Shown: piece after piece, positions 46,221 through 55,400 of the stretch
How positions within the stretch are numbered: the first letter of the stretch is position 1
How the letters are laid out: each line of letters opens with the position of its first letter
Program-made: the position numbers and the translations under genes
Notes under the pieces: generated by a model
Databases searched by the model: none
Told to the model about the DNA's origin: nothing
Seen by the model: the letters and a program-made list of their open reading frames with translations, nothing else
Origin: Pontiella desulfatans
GTDB lineage: Bacteria; Verrucomicrobiota; Kiritimatiellia; Kiritimatiellales; Pontiellaceae
Reading direction: 5' to 3'
Length of the DNA stretch: 64,000 bases
Assembly: GCF_900890425.1 (NCBI RefSeq)
Contig: NZ_CAAHFG010000005.1
Span: 310,001 to 374,000 of the forward strand

Positions 46221-46261
46221 ACCATTCTCCTTTTGCGTTCCTTGCGTTCTTTCGCGGTTAA
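45768..46261. mobile_element. Repeat-bracketed GxxExxY unit B
   Basis: The left arm 45768-45803 (TTAACCGCGAAAGAACGCAAGG...) and the right arm 46231-46261 (TTTTGCGTTCCTTGCGTTCTTTCGCGGTTAA) are near-perfect reverse complements about 430 bases apart, enclosing one GxxExxY gene. The unit fits between the DUF58 stop (4 bases away) and the BatG-like start (7 bases away). Confidence 0.7.
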
Positions 46262-46264
46262 ACC

Positions 46265-47152
46265 TCATCTGCGTTGTGCGCGCTGGCGGAAGAATTTAAT
46301 GAATTGCTTGTCGTAGGGTTCGCCGGCGAAGAGGTGGATGGTATCGATGCCGGCCTTGCGGTGCAGCTCGTCGATGGCTTCCCCGCGGCGGGTCTGCTCC
46401 ATGGCCAGCTGGTTGCGCACCTTTTTGCTGGACGTGTCCACCAGGACGGTCTCGCCGGTTTCCGCATCGTGCCAGTTGATGAGGCCGACGTCCGGCCAGG
46501 CAATCTCGCGCTTGTCGCCGACGACGACGCTGATGAGGTCGTGGCGGCGCGCGGAGATTTTAAGTAGCTGCTCATAGTCGTCCGAAAACATGAAATCGGA
46601 AATCAGGAAGGTGACGTTTTTGCGCGTGCTGATGTGGTTGAGATAGTCGAGTGCCGGAACCACGTTGGTGCCCTTGCCCTGGGGTTTGTGCGAAAGCATT
46701 TCGCGCACGAGGCGCAGCACATGGCGCGTGCCCTTTTTCGGCGGGATATATTTTTCAACCTCCTCGGCAAAGAGGATCAGCCCGATGCGATCGTTGTTGC
46801 GGATGGCGGAGAAGGCCAGCACGGCGGCCACCTCGGCGGCGAGATCGCGCTTCATCTGGTTGCCGCTGCCGAACAGGTGGGAGGCCGAAATATCCACCAC
46901 CAGCATCACGGTCATCTCGCGCTCTTCCACGAATTTCTTGATGTGCGGCGCGCCGGTGCGCGCGGTCACGTTCCAGTCGATCGAGCGGATGTCGTCGCCG
47001 GGCACATATTCGCGCACCTCGTCGAACTCCATGCCACGCCCCTTGAAGGTGGAATGGTATTGCCCCGCAAACACATCGTTCACGGCGTGCTTGGTGGTGA
47101 TCTGGATTCTCCTGACTTTTTTCAGGAGTTCTTTGTGGTCGATTGTTTCCAT
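46265..47152 (-). CDS. DUF58 protein (BatF-like)
   Basis: The 295-residue cytoplasmic protein is a classic DUF58 partner of MoxR: YHSTFKGRGMEFDEVREYVPGDDIRSIDWNVTART, then a VWA-like part with VMLVVDISASHLFGSG and VTFLISDFMF. It lacks transmembrane helices. It has no Shine-Dalgarno; its ATG lies 6 bases after a palindrome arm, and its stop lies 4 bases before unit B. Confidence 0.9.
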   Translation of the reverse strand: METIDHKELLKKVRRIQITTKHAVNDVFAGQYHSTFKGRGMEFDEVREYVPGDDIRSIDWNVTARTGAPHIKKFVEEREMTVMLVVDISASHLFGSGNQMKRDLAAEVAAVLAFSAIRNNDRIGLILFAEEVEKYIPPKKGTRHVLRLVREMLSHKPQGKGTNVVPALDYLNHISTRKNVTFLISDFMFSDDYEQLLKISARRHDLISVVVGDKREIAWPDVGLINWHDAETGETVLVDTSSKKVRNQLAMEQTRRGEAIDELHRKAGIDTIHLFAGEPYDKQFIKFFRQRAQRR

Positions 47153-47158
47153 TTTTTA

Positions 47159-47237
47159 TTAACCGCGAAAGAACGCAGAGAACGCAAAAAAACAGGTGCA
47201 GGGAATCTTTGCGTTCCTTGCGTTCTTTCGCGGTGAA
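47159..47237. repeat. AACGCAAAG palindrome between moxR and the DUF58 gene
   Basis: The left arm 47159-47192 (TTAACCGCGAAAGAACGCAGAG...) and the right arm 47207-47237 (CTTTGCGTTCCTTGCGTTCTTTCGCGGTGAA) form a hairpin with a short loop. It leaves 3 bases to the moxR stop and 6 bases to the DUF58 start. It is an empty version of the arms that bracket the GxxExxY genes. Confidence 0.85.
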
Positions 47238-47240
47238 TTC

Positions 47241-48227
47241 CTACGGCACGGGGATTTCGCTCAGGATCTTTTCGATGATGTCTTCGCTGGTCATCTCTTC
47301 GGCCTCGGCTTCGTAGGAGACGATGACGCGGTGGCGGAGCACGTCCTGCGCAATGGATTTGACGTCCTGCGGGGTAACATAGCCGCGGCCCTGCATGAAG
47401 GCGTGCGCCCGGGCGCCCATCGTCAGGTTGATCGTCGCGCGCGGGGAGGCGCCGTATTGCAGGTAGTCGCGGATGTCGAGGTTGTACTTTTCCGGCTCGC
47501 GCGTGGCGAAGACAATGCTCAGGATGTAGTCCTTGATCTTTTCGTCGATGTAGATTTCGTCGACGATCTCGCGCGCCTTGAGGATTTCGTCGGGGTGGAG
47601 CACGGGGTTCACCTGGATCTCGGTGTTCGAGTGCGCCATGCGGTCGAGGATGCGGCGCTCCTCCTCGATGGTCGGATAGCCGACCTTGAGTTTGAGCATG
47701 AAACGGTCGACCTGCGCCTCGGGCAGGGGATAGGTGCCTTCCTGTTCGATCGGGTTTTCGGTGGCCATCACCAGGAACGGGCGCGGGAGCTTGAAGGTTT
47801 CGTCGCCGATCGTTACCTGCTTTTCCTGCATGGCTTCGAGCAGTGCACTCTGCACCTTGGCCGGGGCGCGGTTGATTTCGTCGGCTAGGATGACGTTCGC
47901 GAAAACGGGGCCCTTCTTAATGATGAAGTCGCCGTGTTTCTGGTTGTAGATCAGGGTGCCGATGAGGTCGGCGGGAAGCAGGTCGGGCGTAAACTGGATG
48001 CGTTGGAACGAGGTGTCGAGCGCCTGGGCGAGGGTGTTGATGGTCAGCGTCTTGGCCAAACCGGGCACCCCTTCCAGCAAGACATGGCCGTTGGCCAGCA
48101 TGCTGATGATCAGCCGGTCGATCAAATATTCCTGCCCGACGATCACTTTTCCAATTTCGGTTTTTAGGGTGGGTACGAACGCGCTTTGTTCGCGCACTTT
48201 CTGGTTGATCACTTCGATTCCCGCCAT
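47241..48227 (-). CDS. moxR: MoxR-family AAA+ ATPase
   Basis: The 328-residue ATPase has Walker A (LLEGVPGLAKTLTI), Walker B (NVILADEINRAPAKVQSALLEAMQE), the sensor region (FLVMATENPIEQEGTYPLPEAQVDRFMLK) and the C-terminal lid (YLQYGASPRATINLTMGARAHAF). MoxR proteins act as chaperone-like ATPases for VWA partners. It is the first gene of the leftward bat operon, with AAGGAG before the ATG. Confidence 0.95.
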   Translation of the reverse strand: MAGIEVINQKVREQSAFVPTLKTEIGKVIVGQEYLIDRLIISMLANGHVLLEGVPGLAKTLTINTLAQALDTSFQRIQFTPDLLPADLIGTLIYNQKHGDFIIKKGPVFANVILADEINRAPAKVQSALLEAMQEKQVTIGDETFKLPRPFLVMATENPIEQEGTYPLPEAQVDRFMLKLKVGYPTIEEERRILDRMAHSNTEIQVNPVLHPDEILKAREIVDEIYIDEKIKDYILSIVFATREPEKYNLDIRDYLQYGASPRATINLTMGARAHAFMQGRGYVTPQDVKSIAQDVLRHRVIVSYEAEAEEMTSEDIIEKILSEIPVP

Positions 48228-48295
48228 TCCAGCTTCTCCTTGTTAAAAGTTGATGCGGCTTTCGACCGCATACATGAACCCATGTTCAAAAATTA

Positions 48296-48323
48296 TTACG
48301 TATTACTTACTACGTATTTCGTC
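48296..48323. repeat. Single TACGTATT-type repeat arm at the end of trmL
   Basis: TTACGTATTACTTACTACGTATTTCGTC consists of imperfect TACGTATT units, related to the GTATTGCG arms. It encodes the last residues (DEIRSK) and the stop of trmL. Confidence 0.5.
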
Positions 48324-48854
48324 TCTCCCGCAGTTGAGTTGACGCAGCGCCTCATAAAGCACAATCGCCGCGCAATTTGACAAATTGAGCGAACGTACGC
48401 AATCAAGTTTTATGGGGATGTTCAAGACTTGCTCCAGGGGCTGGGCATCGATGATTTCATCGGGTAGTCCGTAGGTCTCGTTGCCGAAGATGAGAAAGTC
48501 GCCCGCTTCGTATTCAACCTGCTGGAAATTTTTCTTCCCGGCGGTCGTGAAGAAATATTTCTGTCCGGCGGGATTTTTTTCGAGGAACGAGTCGAAATCG
48601 GGATAGACGGTCAGGTCGACCGAATCCCAATAGTCGAGCCCGGCGCGGCGAACGGCGCGGTCGTCGATGTCGAACCCAAGAGGTTCAATAAGGTGCAAGC
48701 GGCTCCCTGTTGCAGCGCACAGGCGCGAAGCATTGCCGGTGTTGGGCGGAATGGAAGGGTAGACCAGCACCAGGTTCAACGGGACATCCGGCCACTGGAA
48801 CTCCATCTCAACCCGCTTCCGATCCGAAAAGCGCATCTGTTCGTTCTTTTTCAT
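48303..48854 (-). CDS. trmL: tRNA 2'-O-methyltransferase TrmL-type (SpoU superfamily)
   Basis: Methylates the wobble nucleotide 34 of tRNA-Leu isoacceptors in E. coli. The protein of 183 residues shows the SPOUT knot signatures: LVYPSIPPNTGNASRLCAATGSRLHLIEPLGFD (motif 1), FLIFGNETYGLPDEII (motif 2) and LDCVRSLNLSNCAAIVLYEALRQLN (motif 3). The length and the PSIPPNTGN block fit TrmL rather than TrmH. The ATG at 48854 is kept, but the Met at residue 17 is an equally possible start. Confidence 0.85.
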   Translation of the reverse strand: MKKNEQMRFSDRKRVEMEFQWPDVPLNLVLVYPSIPPNTGNASRLCAATGSRLHLIEPLGFDIDDRAVRRAGLDYWDSVDLTVYPDFDSFLEKNPAGQKYFFTTAGKKNFQQVEYEAGDFLIFGNETYGLPDEIIDAQPLEQVLNIPIKLDCVRSLNLSNCAAIVLYEALRQLNCGRDEIRSK

Positions 48855-48914
48855 GAGCGCAACAGAATAGCAAAGTGTGGGCAGGCTGGAAGTCCAGGGA
48901 TGCGGAAAAACAGT

Positions 48915-49928
48915 TCAGGGATAAATGGTTTTCCAGTTGTTTTTCATGCTGACCACTATCCAGCCGCGCTCGGAGCTTTCGTCCAGTCCGCGGGCAAGTT
49001 TACCGATGTGGGAGTTGCGGTCGTAGGCATATTCACGCTTGGCATCGTCGTGGTGGATATAAACCCCCAATCGGGCTCCATCCCCCGCAGTAGTCCATTC
49101 CAGCATTTGGAAGTCGCCGTCGGAGTTGCCGAAGGCGGCGATCGGGCGGCGGCCGATATGTTGATTGATGCCGACCGGTTTGCCTTCCTTGTCGTCGATA
49201 AAGTTCATTTCCGGCAACCGGGCGAGAACCGGCTGGCCCTCGCGCAGCTCGTATTTTGTCTTTATGCTGCTTCCTATGACCTGCTCCGGAGGAATGCCAT
49301 AGATGCGTTCCGTCCAAGGGCGCATGAATTCGATGCCGCCGCCCGACACAATGTAGGTCTTGAAGCCGTTTTCCCGCAGATAGGTTAGTAGTTCAAGCAT
49401 GGGCTGGTAGACCATTTCGGTCAAAAGCTTGCCGGTTTCGGGGTGCCGGGCGGTCGAGATCCATTCCATGGCCAATTGATGGAATTCTTCAGTGGTTGTG
49501 CCGGCATGGGTGGCCATGGCCATTTCGATCAGGGCATGCTCACCGCCTGCCAGTGCGGTTTTGGTATCTCCCTTCAGTACGGATGCAAAAGGCTCCTGGG
49601 CCTTCCACTCCGGGTGTTGCGGAGCAAGCTGCTTGATGCGGTCAAAGATAAACAGGGCTTGGAAATACAAGGGTTGTTCGCTCCACAACGTTCCGTCGTT
49701 GTCGAACACCGCGATGCGTTCTGCCGGGGGAACATGGTTTTCCGAGCCGGGGGAGGTTGTTGATTTAACGAAGTCGAGAATCGCCTGCTTCGCGGGACCC
49801 GCGTTCCACGAAGGTAACGGGTCGGCTGCATGGACGCCCAGCACTGAAAACAGGACGAATAGGGCTATGCTCAGCGATTGGGTGAGCCGTATTTTCAAGG
49901 TATGGTTGATCGCGTTGGTTACCGTCAT
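48915..49928 (-). CDS. Exported HAD-superfamily phosphatase
   Basis: The 337-residue protein has a signal peptide (SLSIALFVLFSVLGVHA) and the HAD motifs VFDNDGTLW (D76, D78), TYIVSGGGIEFMRP (motif II) and AAFGNSDGDFQMLEW (motif IV). Secreted HAD proteins of this kind are often found next to sulfatases. The substrate is unknown. AGGAG is 7 bases before the ATG. It lies 91 bases downstream of the sulfatase gene on the same strand, with a hairpin between. Confidence 0.85.
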   Translation of the reverse strand: MTVTNAINHTLKIRLTQSLSIALFVLFSVLGVHAADPLPSWNAGPAKQAILDFVKSTTSPGSENHVPPAERIAVFDNDGTLWSEQPLYFQALFIFDRIKQLAPQHPEWKAQEPFASVLKGDTKTALAGGEHALIEMAMATHAGTTTEEFHQLAMEWISTARHPETGKLLTEMVYQPMLELLTYLRENGFKTYIVSGGGIEFMRPWTERIYGIPPEQVIGSSIKTKYELREGQPVLARLPEMNFIDDKEGKPVGINQHIGRRPIAAFGNSDGDFQMLEWTTAGDGARLGVYIHHDDAKREYAYDRNSHIGKLARGLDESSERGWIVVSMKNNWKTIYP

Positions 49929-49966
49929 TTCAACTACTCCTATGTATTAGAGATTGTAGGATCTTA

Positions 49967-49996
49967 AAAGGAAACACGGGCGAAAAGCCCGTGTTT
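49967..49996 (-). terminator. Hairpin after the sulfatase gene
   Basis: AAACACGGGC (49972-49981) and GCCCGTGTTT (49987-49996) form a perfect 10-base stem with a 5-base loop. Minus-strand sequence after it is CCTTTTAAG and plus-strand sequence is TCTATTT, so it could stop transcription in the sulfatase direction, with partial read-through to the phosphatase gene. Confidence 0.6.
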
Positions 49997-50019
49997 TCTA
50001 TTTCCGGGCAACCGAAAAC

Positions 50020-51582
50020 CTACCGTTCTCCGGCGGCTCCCTTGGTCATTTGTTCGATCACCTGGTCCAGGCTGAAGGTGGCCGCTTTCTGGCGCGGCGG
50101 AAATTCAGCAAACGTTTTCAGGAAGTCTCCGACATAGGCCTGCGCCGGAACCAGCAGGTAGGCGCGGTCGATCATCCAGTCGTAGTAGGTGTTCGACGTG
50201 ATCGGTGCGCGCTCGTAGGGATCACGTCGAAGGTTCAGGATCATGGGGACGCGCAGAGGAACAAAAGGATCCATCCAGACGCGCAAGGTGCCTGCCGTTT
50301 TCTGCTCCATGAAAATCATTTTCCAGGCGTTATACCGCAAGGCGGTCAGGTCGCCGTCGTCCGAGAAATAGAAGACCTCCTTGCGCGGAGACTCCACATG
50401 GTCGGGATCCTTCAAGTGATCCATCAGGTTGTAGCCATCGAGGTGAACCTTATAGTTGCGGCCTAGCGCCTTGGACTTGTAGCCGTCGAGCAGGTCTTCC
50501 TTGATGTTGGTCTTGCCTGCCGCAGCCAGGAAGGTCGGCAACCAATCCATGTGATGCACAATTCCGTTGGAAACGGTATCCGGCTTAATGACGCCCGGCC
50601 AGCGCACGGCGCAGGGCACACGCCAACCGCCTTCCCAGTTCGTGTTTTTCTCGCCGCGGAAGGGGGTCGATGCGGCATCCGGCCAGGTGTTGTAGTGCGG
50701 GCCATTGTCGGTGGAGTAATGGACGAGGGTGTTATCGGCAATCCCGAGTTCGTCGAGCAGCTCGAGGAATACACCAATATGCATGTCATGCTCGATCATG
50801 CCGCAGGTATATTCGTCGGCATGCGGATTCAGGGCTTTGATCTGCGCCATTTTTTCTTCGCTGACGTGGGTGCGGAAATGCATGCGCGTTCCGCTCCACC
50901 AAACGAACCATGGGGTTCCGGCGGCATGCTGGCGCTTGATGAAGTCCACGGCTGCGGCAACGGTCTCGTCATCGACGGTTTCCATGCGTTTCTTGGTGAG
51001 TGGGCCGGTGTCCTCGATTTTTCCACCAGCAAAGGATTTGATGACGCCGCGAGGGCCAAATTTTTCCCGGAAGGCTGGATCTTTCGGATAATCTTCGTTT
51101 TCCGGTTCTTCCTCGGCGTTGAGGTGGTAGAGGTTGCCAAAAAACTCATCAAACCCATTATTGGTTGGAAGATGTTCGTCGCGGTCGCCCAGATGGTTTT
51201 TGCCGAACTGACCGGTGGCGTAACCTTGGTCTTTCAACAGACCGGCGATGGTCGGATCGAGCGTGCTCATGCCTTCCTTGGCGCCCGGAAGGCCGACCTT
51301 CGAGAGGCCGGTGCGAAAGACGCTTTGCCCTGTAATAAAGGAGGAGCGGCCGGCGGTGCAGCTTTGCTCGCCGTAATAGTCGGTAAAGAGCATGCCCTCA
51401 TCGGTAATGCGGTCGATGTTGGGCGTCTTGTAGCCCATCATGCCCCGGGTATACGCACTGATGTTGGCTTGGCCAACATCGTCGCCCCAAATCACGAGGA
51501 TATTGGGTTTGTTGCTTTTTGCCGTTCCAAGCAGTGGAACAAGTGCCGCCATCAGGCACAGGGTCTTCAGGGTCAACTTCAT
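50020..51582 (-). CDS. Secreted arylsulfatase-type sulfatase
   Basis: A type I formylglycine sulfatase, 520 residues with signal peptide (LCLMAALVPLLGTA). The modification motif CTAGR (C75; CxAxR form) lies in GEQSCTAGRSSFITGQ. The metal-binding aspartates are in NILVIWGDDVG, and DNGPHYNTW plus TPFRGEKNTNWEGGWRVP form the second metal site. Activity needs a formylglycine-generating or anaerobic maturase enzyme, not in the window. It likely removes sulfate from a marine polysaccharide or sulfolipid. AGGAGG precedes the ATG. Confidence 0.92.
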   Translation of the reverse strand: MKLTLKTLCLMAALVPLLGTAKSNKPNILVIWGDDVGQANISAYTRGMMGYKTPNIDRITDEGMLFTDYYGEQSCTAGRSSFITGQSVFRTGLSKVGLPGAKEGMSTLDPTIAGLLKDQGYATGQFGKNHLGDRDEHLPTNNGFDEFFGNLYHLNAEEEPENEDYPKDPAFREKFGPRGVIKSFAGGKIEDTGPLTKKRMETVDDETVAAAVDFIKRQHAAGTPWFVWWSGTRMHFRTHVSEEKMAQIKALNPHADEYTCGMIEHDMHIGVFLELLDELGIADNTLVHYSTDNGPHYNTWPDAASTPFRGEKNTNWEGGWRVPCAVRWPGVIKPDTVSNGIVHHMDWLPTFLAAAGKTNIKEDLLDGYKSKALGRNYKVHLDGYNLMDHLKDPDHVESPRKEVFYFSDDGDLTALRYNAWKMIFMEQKTAGTLRVWMDPFVPLRVPMILNLRRDPYERAPITSNTYYDWMIDRAYLLVPAQAYVGDFLKTFAEFPPRQKAATFSLDQVIEQMTKGAAGER

Positions 51583-51762
51583 TGGTCTACCTCCTGTTGG
51601 GTTTTGATTGTGGATCGTGACATTCTTAAAAGATAGTGCGGTTTATAACGAAGTTGGAGTTTAGTGCGGGAAATGAGGGTGGCAAGAAAAAATCATACGG
51701 TAATGGTGCTATATGGCGGCCGGTTGAGATCCATTCATGGATGTTCCCGGGGGGCGGTGCGC

Positions 51763-52440
51763 CTAGAAGCCGGCGGTGTAGGTGATGAAGCCGGCGAATC
51801 CGCTTAGGTCGGTACTGCCCCCGATTTCGGTGAAGTCCATGTTCGACCAGTTTCCCCGAACGCCGACTCCGAGCATGCCTTTGTGGTGCAACCGGATCTC
51901 GACGCCGGTGCGGGCATAGAGCCCGAGGCCGAAGGCGGATTCGCTGGAGGAAACCGTAGGCGTTCCGGCATCTTCGTAATCCTGTTCCGACCGGTAGTCC
52001 GCGTAAGCCATCAGGGGCCCGCCGCCGGCATAGATGCGGATCTTGCTGCCTTTGTCGAGGAACAGGCTGGCATAGGCGCCGCCCGAAAAGTCGAACATCC
52101 ACATGGAGGTGGAGAGGCTGATGTAGGCCCCGCTGCCTCCAAGGTAGAGATGGTTGATTTGGTCGAACTTGAAGCCGAGCAGGAAGGTGCATTCCAGTCC
52201 ATACTGGAAGCGCTCCCCCCGGGGCAGGGTGGTCCAGGCACCGCCTAGTTGCGGCAGGGTGGAGACATCCACCTTGATATCTTCACTGCCCTCGACCTCG
52301 AATTTCAGGTCGTCGTATTTAACGGCGCCGAGCAGGGCTTGAACGGTGTAGTTTTGATCCCAGGTATCGTATTTGTGGTATTGCGCCTGGGCGACGGTTG
52401 CAACTAAAAGGGCGGCGCTGGCGATGGCGTGGATTTTCAT
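51763..52440 (-). CDS. Outer-membrane beta-barrel protein in the efflux operon
   Basis: The 225-residue exported protein has a signal peptide (MKIHAIASAALLVATVAQA), glycine- and aromatic-rich amphipathic strands (NHLYLGGSGAYISLS, MWMFDFSGGAYASLFL, IRIYAGGGPLMAYADY, GLYARTGVEIRLHHKGMLGVGVRGNW) and a terminal phenylalanine (FITYTAGF). This is an 8-stranded OmpA/OmpW-size barrel. Its ATG overlaps the stop of the RND pump gene, in the position a TolC-like channel usually has. Confidence 0.72.
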   Translation of the reverse strand: MKIHAIASAALLVATVAQAQYHKYDTWDQNYTVQALLGAVKYDDLKFEVEGSEDIKVDVSTLPQLGGAWTTLPRGERFQYGLECTFLLGFKFDQINHLYLGGSGAYISLSTSMWMFDFSGGAYASLFLDKGSKIRIYAGGGPLMAYADYRSEQDYEDAGTPTVSSSESAFGLGLYARTGVEIRLHHKGMLGVGVRGNWSNMDFTEIGGSTDLSGFAGFITYTAGF

Positions 52441-55400
52441 TCTGCGTCTTCCTTGGGTACGGGCTGCTTGCTGGATTTTTCCTTCATGACCTGGACGATG
52501 TAGTAGAGCATGGGCACGAAGATCAAGCTGGCGACGGTGGCAACGAGCATGCCGCCGAAAACGGTGGCCCCGAGCACCTTGCGGCTCTCCGCGCCCGCAC
52601 CGGATGCGGTCAGCAGCGGAATGACGCCGAGAATGAAGGAGAAGGCGGTCATGAGTACGGCGCGGAAACGCAAGTTGGAGGCGCTCATGGCGGCCTCGAA
52701 AACCGACTTGCCTTCCTCGTGCTCCACCTTGGCGAATTCGACGATCAGAATGGCTGTCTTGGTGCAGAGGCCGATCAGCAGCACGATGCCCACCTGGGCA
52801 TAGACGTTGTTGTCGAACGCCGCCACCTTCAGCGCAATCACCGCGCCGAGCAGGGCAGTCGGCACGGAAAGGCAGACCGAAACCGGAATGCTCCAGCTTT
52901 CATACTGCGCCGCCAACACCAGATAGACGAGTATGATGGCCAGCACATAAATGATGTTCGAGGAACCCTGCGCCGCCTTTTCCTGATAGGAAAGCTCCGT
53001 CCATTCCACGCCCATGGAGGCCGGCAGTTTTTGCTGGCCCATGTTTTCGACGATGGCCATGGCTTGGCCCGTACTGTAGCCGTCGCCGGGCTGCCCCATG
53101 ATCTTTGCGGAGGGATACATGTTGTAGCGGTTGACCGACTGGGGGCCGAGAATCTCCTCGATGCTCACCACGGAGCCGAGCGGAAGCATTTTGCCATCGC
53201 GGTTGCGGATCTCCATGTCGCGGATTTGGCTGGCTTCGCGGCGGTATTCGCCGGCGGCCTGGGCGCGCACCTGGAAGACGCGGTTCATGTAGGTGAAGTC
53301 GTTCATGTATACCGAGCCATAGAAATACTGCAGCGCATTGAATACCGCGCTCATGGAGACATTCTTGGTGAGCACCTGGTCGCGGTCGATGTCCACAAAC
53401 AGCTGGGGCACGTTGGCCCGGAAGGTGGTGTACATCCCTTGCAGGCCGGACTGCGAATTGCCGTCGTTCATGAACTCTTCGGCAACCTGCTGCAGCGTTC
53501 CCATGCCGGCCCCGCCCCGGTCCTGCAGTTGCATGACCAGGCCGCCGGACATGCCGACGCCCGGCAACGACGGCATCGGGAAGGAAAAGGCCACGCCGTC
53601 TTTGAGCTGGGACAATTTCATGTTCAGTTCGCGGATGATTTCGGACTGGTGCCGGTTCTTGCGCTCGTCCCAGTGCTTGAACGTGGCCACGCTGAAGGCC
53701 GCGTTGGGAATGGCCGCGCCATCGAGGATGGAGTATCCGGCAATGGTCATATAGTCGGCAATGCCGTCGGTGCCGCCGATGATGGCGTTGACTTCGCGGA
53801 TGAATTCATCGGTCCGTTCCAGCGCAGAGGCATCGGGCAGCAGCACGTTGACCATGCAATAGCCTTCGTCTTCCTGGGGGACGAAACCGCCCGGCAGGTC
53901 GGAGAAGCCGATGAAGGCCAGCGCGGACATGGCGAGAAAGACCACCAGGCCGATGAACGATTTGCGCAGGGCCTGGTTGACCACTTTAAGGTAGCCCTTC
54001 TTGGTGGAATCCAGCGATTTGTTGAAGAGGCCGAAAACCCCGGTCTGTGTTTCCCCTTTGGACCGGCGCAGCAGGATCGAGCAGAGCGCCGGGCTCAGCG
54101 TCAGGGCGTTGATGGTGCTGAAGACCGTCGCCACCGAAATGGTTACCGCGAACTGCTTGAACAGGGTGCCGGTGATGCCCGGCATGAACGTGGTCGGGAT
54201 GAACACGGAGAGCAGCACCAGCGTGGTGGCGATCACCGGCCCGGAGATTTCGCTCATGGCCCGCAGGGCGGCCTCTTTCGGCGAGAGGCCTTCCTCGTCG
54301 ATCAGGCGCGTGCAGTTTTCCACCACCACGATGGCGTCATCCACCACGATGCCGATCACCAGCACGAGGCCGAACAGGGTGAACTGGTTGATGGAATAGC
54401 CCAGCGCCGACATGGCGGCGAAGGTGCCGATCAGCGAAACCGGAATGGTGACGGAGGGGACGATCGTGGCGCGGACGTTCTGCAGGAAAATATAAACGGT
54501 GAAGACCACCAGGATCAGGGTGATGAAGAGGGTGACCACCACTTCCTTGATGGAGGCCTTGATGACCACGGTGTTGTCGTAGACGATGGTGTAGTCCATG
54601 CCTTCGGGGAAGCCGGGTTTCAACTCTTCCATCTTGGCGCGTACGCCATCGACCACGGCCAGTGCATTTTCCCCGGGAATCTGGTAGACGGCAATGGTGG
54701 AGGAGGGTTTGCCGTTGAGGCTGGAGCGGATAATGTAGTTCTGGGCGCCGAGCTCCACGTTGGCGATATCGCGGATCCGCAGCACCCGGCCATCGTTGCC
54801 GGTACGGATCACGATGGCGCCGAATTCCTCGGCTTCGAGCAGGCGGCCCTTGACTTGGATGGTCATCTGGTGGGCCTGCCCGGAAGGTACCGGGGGTTCG
54901 CCGATCTGCCCGGCGGCAACCTGCAGGTTTTGTTCCTTGACGGCATTGACGACATCGTCGGCGGTCAGCCCGCGCGCTTTCATCTTATCCGGATCGAGCC
55001 AAACGCGCATGGAATAGTTGCCCGCGCCGAAGGCCATCACTTCGCCCACCCCCGGAACCCGGGCCACTTCGTCTTTCACCCGCAGGGCCACATAGTTGGC
55101 CAGGAAGATGTCGTCGTGGTTTTCGTCGGTGCTGGTGAAGCCGATGTAGAGGTTGGCGTCGGTGGATTTTTTCTTGGTGGATACTCCCAGGCGCTGTACT
55201 TCCTGCGGCAGTTGCGGGATGGCAATGGCCACGCGGTTCTGGACCAGGACGTTGGCCATATCGAGGTCGATCCCCGTTTTAAAGGTCACGGTCAGCTTCA
55301 TGGTGCCGTCGTTGGCGCTGACGGAACTCATATAGATCATGCCTTCGACACCGTTCACCTCTTTTTCGATCACGGCGGCGACGGTGTCGGCCACGGTGTT

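Noticed and set aside
47109-47128. CTCCTGA/TCAGGAG hairpin as a terminator
   Set aside because: It lies inside the first codons of the DUF58 gene and has no following T-run in the relevant direction.
51763-52440. TolC-type outer-membrane channel of the efflux operon
   Set aside because: Only 225 residues with short strands; no coiled-coil helices of a TolC tunnel.
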